NCBI GenBank assembly: GCA_963277665.1
Contig: OY728163.1
Location: 1,901,484,644 to 1,901,548,643, forward strand
DNA: 64,000 nucleotides
DNA from: Viscum album
Lineage: Eukaryota; Streptophyta; Magnoliopsida; Santalales; Viscaceae
Reading direction: 5' to 3'
Positions 45,986 through 57,726 of the stretch are shown piece after piece; position 1 is the first letter of the stretch, and every line of letters begins with the position of its first letter. Position numbers and translations under genes: made by a program. Under the pieces are notes generated by a model. The model did no database searches and was not told the DNA's origin. It worked only from the letters and a program-made list of their open reading frames with translations.

Positions 45986-48563
45986 TTAGCTAATGTTTTA
46001 AGCTGGTCATTTTTATTATTTTGGTTTTGTTACTATTAGTTTTCTCATTAGTAAAAAAATATATTTGTTATTATTAATTAGATATTTTTTTTTCTTCTTT
46101 TCATTATTATTTTCTTTTCTTTTCTTTTCTTTTCTTTTTCTTTTTATCCTCTTTTATTTGCTCTTTTATTTTAATTTTTTTCCCCTCCTTTTATTCCTTA
46201 TTTTATTTTGTTATTATTATTTTATTTTATTTTCTTTCCTCTTGTTTTCATTTTCTTTTTTTTCCTCTCTTTCTTTTCCCCCCCTTCCACGCGCCTTTCC
46301 CTTTTTTTCCTCCGTCGCGTTTCTTCTCCCCCTCCCCTGGTTCGCGCAGCACTCTCCCCTCCTAAACCCTAGCCGACCTCGCAGCTCGCCCTTCCCCTCA
46401 CTTCCCTCCGGCGTCGCGGTAGACCGGCGTATCTCCCCCTCCGGCGTGGCCTCCTCCGGCAGAGCCTCTAGCGGCGCGACTTCCCCCGGCGCAGCCTACC
46501 CCAGCACTCACCCGTCACGGCTCCTCCCTCACTGGACCGCCACTCTCAATCCCCTCCGGCGACGCGCACCCAGACCGACGCCCCCTCTCTACCCACTGCC
46601 TCGCGCCACCTTGCAGCGCGCCCAGTACCGAATCAGCGGCTCCCTTCTGCCTCGCACCATCCGGACCCACACCTCCCTGCTTCCGACTGAATTTTTCAGG
46701 CGCGCCGCAACCCCGACTTTCCCCTTTAGCTCGAACCAGCATCCCGCTCCCTCGTCGCAGGGATTAATTATGTTGTTTTTGTTGTGGTTGTCGTGCGGCG
46801 GAGTTTGCGTGCCACGTTTGCGAAGTTTTGATACCGAAGGACCCCGCTACGATGGTTTTGGGCCGCGGGTGTCGAGGTACCCCGCATGCACATGCATAAA
46901 GTAAAGCATATATATATATATATGTGTGCAATGCACCTATGGGTGTGTATATATATATATATATAAATGCATGTGTGTGTGTGCGCCAAGTGTCAATTCG
47001 AGTGGTCGTCGGCAATAATGACATGATTGAGGTAGGTCCCCTATGCCCTAATCTTTAATTAGAATTTCCATTTTTGCTTGGTGTTCATTAAATGCGTATT
47101 CTGCTTTTATATGAAATGCACATGCTATATATATGTGTGTGTATACACAAATGGCCATGGTTCTTTAAAAGTGGTTTCCTTAATGATTTTAGTGTGTAAT
47201 AAGTATTTCCAATGGTTTTGTTTTTGATTTAAACATGTTTTCTAGCTTTCTTTTAAAGATATAGTACCTTGGTTGTTTAGTTGAACTTTCAAATGGTTTT
47301 GGAAACATAAGCGTTGGGTGATTTTGTGTTCAAAAACGAAATGTGTTTATTATAATTAATTAATCCTGTCTGGCACTTTGATAATGGTTTGCGAAAGTAA
47401 AACAAAATCCCTCTTAAGGCATGCCCCATTGTTGTAGAAACATGATGTGTGTGTTAAGTGTGTAATTTGTGATATGTGTCTAATAAAGAGGATTGTGCGA
47501 GGTTATGTGATATAAAAAGGGCGATGCGCTTAAGGAGGGAGAACGGTGGTGAGTGGTGAAATGGACTTTGGGTAAGAACGTGTTATTTTCTTTATGTGTC
47601 TTTGTTAAAACCTCACCACCTTTTGAAATAGAGCACATGGGAAACCCTGGGTACCTAGGTGGGCGACCAGGACTAGTACGTTAGATGACACGGCAGGGGT
47701 TCGTCCCGGGTTGTCTAGTAGGATTGACGCAACAACACTAACTAAACATATGAAATTCTGAGGGTCGTTTCCATCTAAGCCACGTTTTCTGAGGGTCGTG
47801 GCCATCTAAGCCACGTTTTCTGAGGGTCGTGGCCTTCTAAGCCACGTTTCACCGAGGTACGAGGTCTCTAGGTTCCCACTTTTTCTAGCTACCTATAGGG
47901 GCTACCCATGGCTCTCCTTTGTGACATGCTGCTAGTGATGTAGCTTTCTTTTCAGTTGTTTCATACATACTATCTCATTGTGAAAAACCCTGTTTCAAAC
48001 TAAACTGTTTTTCTTGCAATTTCAAAAGGTGAATGCACTCTTGGAATCGATTTTGAAAATATGGTGGAGTAGAAATGATTTTCATAAAAATGTCAACTTG
48101 TGATTTGGTTTTGAAAAAAAAACATTATTTTATTATTTCTTATTTTCAAACTAGCATAATTGGATTTCTTTGTAAAGGTAAGGGCATAGGGCGTGGTTAT
48201 TCCTTGGCTTTCCTACTGAGCTTCTCGGTGCTCACGCCTACATTAATTTTCAGTTTCAGGTTATAGACTTGGATCGCTCTTCGAGCGAGCATGGTTATAA
48301 GTTTGGTGGTGACCCATGGGGTCACTTGGAGGTATGCCTAGTTGCCTATCTTTATTTTATTTTCCGCTGTTAGTGTTTAATTGTTTTGTTCTGTTTGTTT
48401 TTTTGTTTTTATGTCTTTTTTTTTCTGGGCTAAATCGTTCCCAACTGCATGTTTGATGCCCGACACTAGTTGCCAGCCCGTGGGGATCAGGGACGCCCTT
48501 CGGGCCATGTTGCAGACCGGGTCGGGCGCCAGGTCGGATGACGCACTGGCCTGGTTCGTGACA
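45714..48563 (+). repeat. 3' LTR of the LARD-like element
   Basis: It matches 39878-42722 throughout. The pyrimidine-rich and GC-rich blocks form one frame of 279 codons (46065-46904), because the upstream Phe/Leu-rich pyrimidine tract happens to be open. Its last 195 codons correspond to the frame in the left LTR. Confidence 0.9.
47760..47848 (+). repeat. Three 31-bp hairpin units, 3' LTR copy
   Basis: This is the counterpart of 41920-42008. The first unit has CGTTTCC in place of CGTGGCC. Confidence 0.82.
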
Positions 48564-48568
48564 AAAAT
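48564..48568. repeat. Target site duplication AAAAT, right
   Basis: It is identical to 39873-39877 and abuts the LTR end TGACA. Confidence 0.92.
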
Positions 48569-48857
48569 CGTTTCCATAGACACTATAGTGGGTCTATGTA
48601 AATTTACTATTATGATGAAGTGAATACAACTAGTTCCAACTCCCAATAGACACCTTCTATTTCATGATTTGAATGATTATACATACTACCATTAGTTTAC
48701 AAGGTTTATTACAAAGTAATAGTGTGAAAAATAATAATAAATAAATTGCTCAATTTTCACCACAATATTTCATGGGTCTAACAACAATATATTCAATGGA
48801 CTTTAGTCCAATGAACCCATTTTGATTGATTAATTATTATTGAATCAATATGATTAC
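48569..48857. other. Short spacer between two LARD-like elements
   Basis: No gene is visible. A near-perfect inverted repeat TTCAATGGACT/AGTCCAATGAA with a two-base centre lies at 48792-48815. Confidence 0.5.
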
Positions 48858-51750
48858 TGTCAAAGATGGATTTTTAATTCCATGATTTGTTTCAAATCCT
48901 ATTTTGGTTCTCAGTTTTCTCATATTTTCCGGGTGTTCTGGGTTTAATGTTCTGGTGCCTCTTGTGTACTTGATCTATGACCTTGGACTTTGGGGTCTCG
49001 TATGATTCATGGCCTCCCCTTTTTTCAAAATTATGGTATTAGGTTTTGGTGTTATGGAGATGTTTTCTTGACACTTTTAGTGGCACCACTTATGGGGTAT
49101 GTTGTTGAGGTGGTTTGTACTCTTGATTTGGATGAGTTTTGGGATGAAAATGAAGGTTTATTTTGGGAATTTTTTTCTTATCCTTTGAATATATTTCCCC
49201 CTTGGTTTTCCCGTTGAACCCCTCAGAAATTGGAGGAGAATGGATTGGTTTTGAGTGTCCATAGTAGGATGCACAGTTAGGCCCCACATTTTACTAAACC
49301 ATACTGGCAAACCATACAGGGGTGTTCAGGTCAATAAAAAAATTTAAATTACATGTTTTCCCTTAAGTAATAAACCCAAATCATCCCCATTATTCCCCAT
49401 TGTGTACCCTAACTACATGGATAGACTCCAAGCTCCTTAAAGCTTATATGGAACTCATTTTTTATGGAAGATTATGTGGAAAACCTCAAGATCATTCAGG
49501 TAAGTGAATTCCTTCTTGGTTTCTTCCATCTTCCATTTGTTATATTTCCACATTCTAGAAGTTCCACATGTCCAGAAGTTAGGTTTCAAACATAGGGTTT
49601 TATTTGGGGTTTTCTGGCCTAATATTGTTGTCTAGGGATGGATTTATCTTTTTTGTGGTGCAACGGTGGTGCAGTTGATGTTTCGCACCAATATTTTATG
49701 GTTTCCACACAAAAGGTTGGTGATTAAATGTGTATCCATTCCTTGATGAGTTATCATTCTTTATTTACTTATTTTTCATGTTCCTAAAATGTTTTTTGTG
49801 GTGTGAAAACATTTTTTGATGGATTTTATTAAGCGTTTAATTTTATAGGTGCATTTTAACTTGAAATTTAGTGCTTTTCATGTGTGGATCTTAGGGTAAT
49901 ATTTTGGTTTATTTTATAACATATGAAAGTGTTTTATTAGTGTTAAAAGAGGATTAAAATTATGGTTTGTTAATGATTTTGTGTCATGTGGGATTCAAAA
50001 TGGGGTTTTTAATGGTTTTATGAGTAAAAACATGTTATACTCCTTGAAAGTGATTTATGGAAATATGTTCTTTTTATGTGTATATTTTGTTGTATTATTT
50101 GAGGTAAATTTATAACATTTTGGGGTGGTTTAATAAATGTTTCTAGGGCATCCAATTCTATTTTGTATAGGTATTATTATGATTTTTTCCTTGACTGAGG
50201 GTTTTGAAATGGGTTTTGTGTGAAAAACATGGTAATACTTCTTTGGTTTGTTTTATGAAAACTAAAAATGATTTAGTGAGTTGAACAAAGTGGTATAATC
50301 GTGTATATGTACTATTTTGGTGATTATATTCTCTTATGATGGGTGTTTTAAATTTAAACAGCTGATTTAATATTTCATACATTTCTATAATGTTTTCTAA
50401 ATTGCTGAAATGTTTTATTAAATTCTGATATGGGTGGGAAACATGTTTGTGGGATATTTCATGTAAGGTTAAAGATTAAATGATTTTGATGGTAAAAAAG
50501 TTATTATGTGAAATGGGTGTGTGGGATGTTATGTTATGTGTATCATCTTGGAAATGTTTTATAAAATTTGTTTTAAAGGATTTATTGAAGTGTTGAAGAG
50601 ATGTGAAAAGTGTAGTGGGCTATTTGAGTGTGAGTCTGATTTCAACAATCAATTTGAAGGAAAAAGGGGATTATGTGACTTGTGTTATATACGTGTGGGC
50701 TATTTGATGACTGTGTGATTTGGAAGTGGTATTTTCATGTGTAAATTATATTTCAAGTCCTATTGAACTTTTTTGAGCACAAGAGGGAAACCTGGGTATC
50801 TAGGTGGGTGGACGTGTACTAGCATTCTAGTGATATTGCAGGGTTTGGACACAGTTTCACATATATATTTTGACAGTTACAACAATAACTAATCTATTAT
50901 GATGATGTTGGTGGACCACTATGGTATGGTTATGTTCCTTACTAGTGGATCATGCACAAGAATAGATATTGTTATGTTTACTCTCACCAAGATACGAGGT
51001 ACCTAGGACCCACAGCGAGCTAGTGCCTAGGGTATATTTTCCCATTACATGTGATCATTAGATACTTTGTGATTACCATCAGAATATGGAATGGTTCGCT
51101 ATAAAATTCAGTAGCATTTTCATTATTTTTAAATGTGTTGATTATTTTAAATATCCCACTATAAAACTATTTCTATTTGAAGTTTCATCTTTTAGAAATT
51201 ATTACTGGCATTAGATGTTTTAGAAAACATGCATGCTTTTCATCTTTGAATGTTTATCACATAGAATATATTGGTGGTGTTATCCTACTGGTATTTTTCA
51301 CATGCCCTACATACACATTTTGGGGAATGTAGACTTGGTTATTTTATCATAGGATTGGGTATAGCTTTTGTGCTATTGGTTCGTGTTTTTAGCAGTCCGT
51401 TGTAATGTAGTGTTGTAGAGAAGGCTTGAGGGTGGTGCCTATTTCCATGTGAAGGTTCTTGGGATATTTTTTGGGTCTATTCCTTTTGAAGGGTCTTTAA
51501 ACCTTGTTTTAAATTATGTAATTCAGTTATAAAATTTTGTAAAAAATGGTTTGGTCTGAAAAATCCAAATTTGGTTTATTGGTTTGGTTTGTTGTGGAAT
51601 ATTTATAAACATGGGTAAATCCTTCAAAGATTCCATTTTGTGATACCCGGGCACTTTTTCAAGACCATGAGGATTGGGAACTCCCATTGGGCCTTGTCAC
51701 GTGATATATTTGGTGCCGGTTTTGATGGAGATCATATTTGGTTCGTGAAA
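48858..51750 (+). repeat. LTR 1 of the tandem array
   Basis: It begins TGTCAAAGATGG, so its start is changed from TGTCACACCC, and ends 'ttcgtgaaa'. A block 'gagcacaagaggg...gggtatctaggtgggtgg' near 50775-50813 is shared with all LARD-like LTRs here, including 41797 and 47633. The small GAT run near 50898 has only two or three units. Confidence 0.8.
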
Positions 51751-54700
51751 AAATGGTATCAAAGATGGTTTGCTATCTTTCAGTTACATTATCTAGGCAA
51801 GAGTGAGGATAGTTTAAATGTAGAATTTTTTTGATATGAAATTCCAATTATGGTTATTTTTTCTATCCAGCATACCTAATGATAGGATTCAAGTGTATAG
51901 GGAATTTTTGTATTTGTCTGAGTCCTTTTGTTTTCTTAGTTTGATGATTATTATAGGAAATGAAAAGCGAGTTCGTTTAATCATCCCATTAAGCCCATAG
52001 GGCCTGACAATCCATATGGAGCCAGGGATATTCCCTAGAATTATCTCCATGATGGTGAATTTATTGGTGTATGAATCCTAACCATATGTCTATGTCACCC
52101 TCCGAAAACTAGTTTCCCCTCGCGTTGTCTTCTGTTCTTCAGTTTTGAAATCTTGTAAGTTTGGTTTTAAATAAAATATGACTTAGTTTTAAGAAGGGTA
52201 ATGTTTTTGTGAAATGATTTTATGATAAATATGGAATGGTTTGATTTTTTTATGGTGGAAATGAATTTTTTGAATTATTTTGAAAGGGAACATGTTGTGT
52301 TTATATCTCTTTGAAAGCAATAACAATGTTATAGTTGGTTTTCAAAAAAATGTTTACAATAGAGTTCTCTAAACTATTGAAAAGTGTTTTAATGGGATGA
52401 GATGTTTTAAAATTTATGTGAATAATAGGAAAGTGAGTTCTTATCTAAATGGTTGTGCCTTTATAAAATATTTTGTAAGATGTAAATTGGGATTTGGATT
52501 TTTTTGGTTAGCGATCTTGAGAAAAAAAAATAGCATTGTTTGACTCTTTTGGTTTTTAAAGGTGTAATGAATTTTTGTTTTAACCTTTGTTATTTCCATG
52601 AGAGAACACATGCATGGGATTATATAAGATGATGTCTGGTCGATGGAATAGTCAGATGAGTTCTGGGATGGATATGAGGAGGGAGCTCGGTGTGGCACAG
52701 AAACATGCATGTGTGAGGCCCATGGGGTACCATTGGTGGATACACCACCTGCTGAACTTTTTTTTCAAATATATGTTCTTTAAGAAAAACTTGATTTCTT
52801 GGTGAATATTTTGGGATGATGTGTCTTATGTGTATTTGTAAATGTTGTTGTGGGATGTTTTGAGTCCAGGAACCCCTCTTGTTGGAACTGTGTTTTGGGT
52901 TTGTGTTTGGTCGGTAATCTGGGTTGAAGGGACGGTTAGTGGTACCTTTTGAAAAATGTTTCGGGATACCTTAATAGTGGTTACCCTTACATGTTTGGAT
53001 ATGTTTGGATTATTTATGTTCTAATATATCAGGTTGGTTGGGACCCTTGTTTCTCTCATGGGATAAGGTACGCCCCCATTAAGGGTTAGTGCAGGACTGA
53101 AGTGCAACCCAAATTTTTTCTCCATTGGAAAATCCTTCAGTTGATCAATATATAGAATATTTTTTTAGAGGATTGTATTGAGTTTAAAACATTTCCTTTC
53201 ATTGATTTTTGGTTCCTCTTGTAGTGGTAGAGTTCTCGTGGAAGGTTGAAATATACCTTAGTATCTTAAGTTACCTGATTCATCGAAGGTGGATATGGTC
53301 TGGGGTTATTATTGTGGATGAGGGTTTGGATGGTGCCTAAGAGGGCCTCTCGGTCCTTCATAGTCTCTTCGAAGCTAGAGTTCACGTTAAACAACCAGTG
53401 TGGGAAATCTGGTTATGATAGGTTGTTATGGACACTTTCTAGAATTCTGTGATGTTTGGGGATGTTATATAAGTTCCCCCTCTATTTATTGTTTCTATCA
53501 GTCACATTGTTCATGTTCAGTGACATGTTGTGATGTTGCATTCCATTTTATTGTAAAGGTGAGGTTTTACAACCTTTTGTGAGTCATTGTTTTTAGAAGT
53601 GTGTATCCTTTTAGGAGATATTGAAATCCTTTATTTAGAGGAAGGTGTTTCTATATATATTTTCCCCTTTCTGTTTCTCATCTGAGGAAACAGGGGGTGA
53701 TGATTATGAATTTTTTAATCACTTGCTTTAGTAAAATTTTAGGTTTTATTAAAGTGAGTTTTGAAATGTGTTGTGTCTTAGAATACTTATTGGGGATAGT
53801 GGTGTAGATTTTGGTATAAACTGAATAATAAGCTTCGTTTAGTTGTTTTGAAACCGAAAAACAAGTCCAAAGATTTATCAATAATTTGTGCTATAGTCAT
53901 AGGTCCTGGAGAGAAGCTGGCAAGAAGTCAGGGTAAATATAAGGGTCGTTCAACCCCTTGTACAAATTTCTATCCTATGTATGAATGATGTGAATATTTT
54001 AAACATCTATTTTAATCTTGGTTGAGCACATGGTTTTCACACGATTAGTGGTGACAGTATGCCAAGAAGCCATGCTGAAGGAATGATCTGCACAGTTAGC
54101 ACATGACTTCCCAAACTATGTGGATTAACCATGCGGTCATCGTAAATCATTATATTTTGGGATCTTTCCATGCTGGCCCATACTGGTCAGTTAATATGGT
54201 TGGTTCTTTTGGTGGGGAGACCGACTATGAATTTTATTTATGTTATTTTGGAAAGGTCTAATGGGAGTTTACCCCTTGTACTGGGGAGTCCCTTCAGGCC
54301 TCCCCTATTTGTTCCCTAACCTGGTCTCAGTAAAATTTGAGTTTTCTTTATGGTGGAGAGCCCATTTGTGTCTCCCCAAACAAGTAACTCGGATTTTTCC
54401 TTGATCTTGTCTTGGTGTTAGGTACTCTTATTTAGAGCTATCTAACTACCACCATCTTCCATGGGTAAAAATTGTGATTAGAGAGTGCCCAACAGTTTAG
54501 TTAAATCCAGGAAATGGTAACATTGTATTTTGTTGTTGTTCATTTGGGTAAATTACTAGAGTCTTGTTTAGATATTTTTTGAGGTGTTTTTTTGGGTGAA
54601 TTAAAAATTTGCTTTTCTGTTTCATGAAAGTGGTGTATTTTTTGGTTTGTGAGTGTATTCCTTCCTTAATTGATCATTGGAGGTGGTTTGGACTTAGGGG

Positions 54701-54807
54701 ACGAAACATGACAAGGGAGTACATCTTGTTTTATTTGTTGGGTTTGGTTTTTTCTTTTTGTATTGTGGTGGCTTTCTAGGGGTGGAATGCTTTTTGGTGG
54801 GGATAAT
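51751..54807 (+). other. Internal region 1 of the tandem array (non-coding)
   Basis: The primer site TGGTATCAAAG lies at 51754-51764 and the polypurine tract TTGGTGGGGATAAT at 54794-54807. No frame exceeds about 90 codons and none resembles gag or pol. It aligns along its length with 57727-60794. The best-kept block is at 52672-52756. Two purine motifs resembling the polypurine tract lie at about 54209 and 54350. Confidence 0.75.
52682..52731 (+). other. Conserved stem-loop candidate with palindromic ATGCAT, internal region 1
   Basis: The outer arms GGAGCTC and GGGTACC pair imperfectly; the loop holds ACATGCATGT (52703-52712), a ten-base palindrome. It starts 931 bases after the LTR end, exactly as in internal region 2. 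Confidence 0.42.
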
Positions 54808-57726
54808 TGTCACACCCAAATTTTCAATTACATGCTTTGTTTCAAATTCTCTTTTGGTTTTCATCTCTCTCCTGGTTTACGGGTGTTCTTGGTTTAATGT
54901 TTTCGTTTCTCTTGTGTTCTTGATCTTTAACCATGGTTTTTGTGGTCTTGTGTGATAAATGGACTATTCTTTTTCAAAAATATGGTATTAGGTTGGTGGT
55001 TTTTGGAGTTGGTTTTGTGACACTCATAGTGGAAACACTTCTGGGGTAAGTTGTTGAGGTGGTTTGTACCGTTGAGTTGGATGAGTTTTAGGGTGAAAAG
55101 GAAAGTTTATTTTGGTAATTTTCCACCATTATACTTGGACTATATTTCCCTTCATGGTTTCTACCATGTACCCACCTGAAATTAGAGGAGAATTGATTGT
55201 CTTTTAGTGTCCATAACGGGCCTCATGGTTAGGATGCCTAGTTTACAAAAACATGCAGGAAAACCATATAGGGGTGTCTAAATCATTAAAAAAAATTTGA
55301 AATTCCAAGTTTTCGCTTCCTGAATAAACCTAAATCTGCCATATTATTCTCCAATTCATTTCCTACCTCCATGGAAATCTTCCAAGATCCCTCAATATAT
55401 TATGGAACTCATTTTTTATGAAGTATTTGGTGGATAAACCTTAAGATATTTCAAGTAAATTATTTCCATCATGGTTTATTTTATCTTCCTTTAGTTTTAT
55501 TTCCTTTTTCATGAAGATCATCATGTCCAGAAATTTGAATTCAAACCTAGGGTTTTATTTTCTATCATTTTGGTCAAATCTTGTGGTCTATGGATGGATT
55601 TATCTTTCTTATGGTGTGGTGGTGGTGAATTTGATGTTTGGCACCAAGATTTGGGTTTCGACACAAAAGGTAGGAGATTCCATGTGTAGAAATTCCATGA
55701 TAAATTATCATTCTTGAATTTCTTATTTTTATTTTTCCTTATATGTTGTGTGTGGTGAAGAAACTATTTTTGATGGATTTAGTTAAGTGTTTAATTTTAT
55801 AGTATCATTTTAGTGTGAAACTAGGTGATTTTCATTTGTGACTCTTGGGGTAATATTTGGGTGTATTTTATAACATATGAAAGTGATTTATTAGTGTTAA
55901 AAGGGGATTAAAATTATGTTTTGTTAATTATTTTGTCTCATTTGGGCCTCAAAAAGGTGTTATTGAAAGGGTTTTATGTGTAAAACCTTGTTGTAATCCT
56001 TGAATATGTTTTATGGAAACGTGTTCTTTTCATTTGTGTCTATTGGGTTAGTATTTGAGGTAAATTTATAACACTTGAGGGTAGTTTAATAAATGTTTCT
56101 AAGGATTATAATACTTTTTCTCATTTGTATTAGTATGTTTTTTGGCCTTGAATGAGGGTTTTGAAATGGGTTTTGTGTAAAAAACATGGTTGTACCTCTT
56201 GAGTTTCTTTTATGAAAATAGAAAATGATTTAGTGAGTTTAACAAAGTGGTAAAATGGTGTACATGTTCTATTTTGGTGATTATATTCACATAAGATGGT
56301 ATTTTTAAAGGTAAATAAATGATTTAAGATGTCAATAATTTTTATAATGTTTTATAAATTGCTGAAATGTTTTATTAAATTGTGATGTGGGAGCGAAACA
56401 TGTTTGTGGGCTGTTTCTTATGGGTTTGATGATATGATGATTTTAAAGGTAAAAAGGATATTATGTATCATGTGTGTGTGGGATGTTATGTCATGTGTAT
56501 CATATTAGAAATGTTTTATAAAAAAAAATTATAGGATTTGTTGAAGTGTTGAAGTGTTGAAGAGATGTGAAAAGTGTTGTGGGCTATTTTGGTTTGAGTG
56601 TGATTTCAAAAATCAATTTGATAGAGAAGGGGGGTTATGTGACTTGTGTGATATACATGTTGTCTGTGTGTTGAATATTTGATGTAAAATTGGTATTTTC
56701 TTGTGCAAATTATATTTCATGGCATGTTGAAATTTTTTGAGCACAAGAGGAAAACTCAGGTATCTTTGTGGGTGGACGTGTACTAGTATGCTAGTGATCT
56801 TATGGGGTTTGGCCGCAATTTCATGTAGAATGTTTGATTATTACAACACTAACTAAACTATGATGATGATGATGATGATGATGATGGGATACTATTAGGT
56901 TATATTTATGTTCCCTACTAGTGGATTGTGCATGAGAATGGATATAGTGATGGTTACTATCACTGAGATGCGAGGTACTTGGGACCCATAGTGTGCTTTT
57001 TCCAAGGGGTTATATTCCTATTTATTGTGCTCATTAGATACTGTGTGATTACCATCATCATACAGTATGGTGGGATGGTAAATTTAGTAAGGTCGAAATT
57101 ATTTTTAAAATTGTTGATTCTTTAAAATAGACCACTTCAAAATAATTTCTATTTAAAGTTGCATCTTTCATAAATTATTACTAGCATTTCATGTTTGTGA
57201 AAAATTGCATGATTTTTGTCTTTGAATGTTTTCACATGGAATCTCTTGGTAGTGGTACCTTTTTGGGATTTGGATCAAAATCTACCTACACCACTAGGTG
57301 TAAGTAGACTTGGTTATTTTTTCGCAGGTTTGGGTACATGTTTTGGGCCAATGGTTTGGGTTTTTAGCGGTCTATTGTAATGCGGTGTTATGGAGATTGC
57401 TCAAGGGAGGTGCCTCTTTACATGTGCAGGTTATTGGGATTTTCTTTTTGGTTTTATTACATTGTAATGGAGTTTAAAAATTATTTTAAATTATGTAATT
57501 ATGTTCTGAAATTTTTTAAAACATGTTTTGGTCTGAAAAATCCAAATTTGGTTTATTAGTTTTGTTTGTTGTTGTATGTTTATAAACTAAGGAAAATAAA
57601 TCCCAAATTATATTTGTGATACTTGAGCACTTGTGCCTACCCGTGGGGATTGAAAATTACATTTAGGCATTGTAACATGATAGGTTTGGTTCTTGTTTTG
57701 ACTGCGAAAATATTTGGTTCGTGAAA
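54808..57726 (+). repeat. LTR 2 of the tandem array
   Basis: It starts TGTCACACCC after a polypurine tract and ends 'cgtgaaa' before a primer site, so it serves as 3' end of the first unit and 5' end of the second. It carries a run of about nine GAT units near 56858-56886. Confidence 0.82.

Larger units (their letters stand above)
39878..48563 (+). mobile_element. Complete LARD-like non-autonomous LTR retrotransposon (8.7 kb)
   Basis: The LTRs at 39878-42722 and 45714-48563 both start TGTCACACCCCGACTG and end CGTGACA. They differ only at scattered bases and small indels. A primer site lies three bases after the left LTR, a polypurine tract abuts the right LTR, and a perfect AAAAT duplication flanks the whole. 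The 2,991-bp internal region has no recognisable gag or pol. Long LTRs with a structured but non-coding interior fit the LARD class (large retrotransposon derivatives). It is the youngest clear retroelement here. Confidence 0.9.

Noticed and set aside
46065..46904. 279-codon frame in the 3' LTR
   Set aside because: Its first 80 codons translate a pyrimidine tract into Phe/Leu/Ser. The remainder is a GC-rich leader-like block, and the left LTR lacks the first part. It has no resemblance to a known protein.
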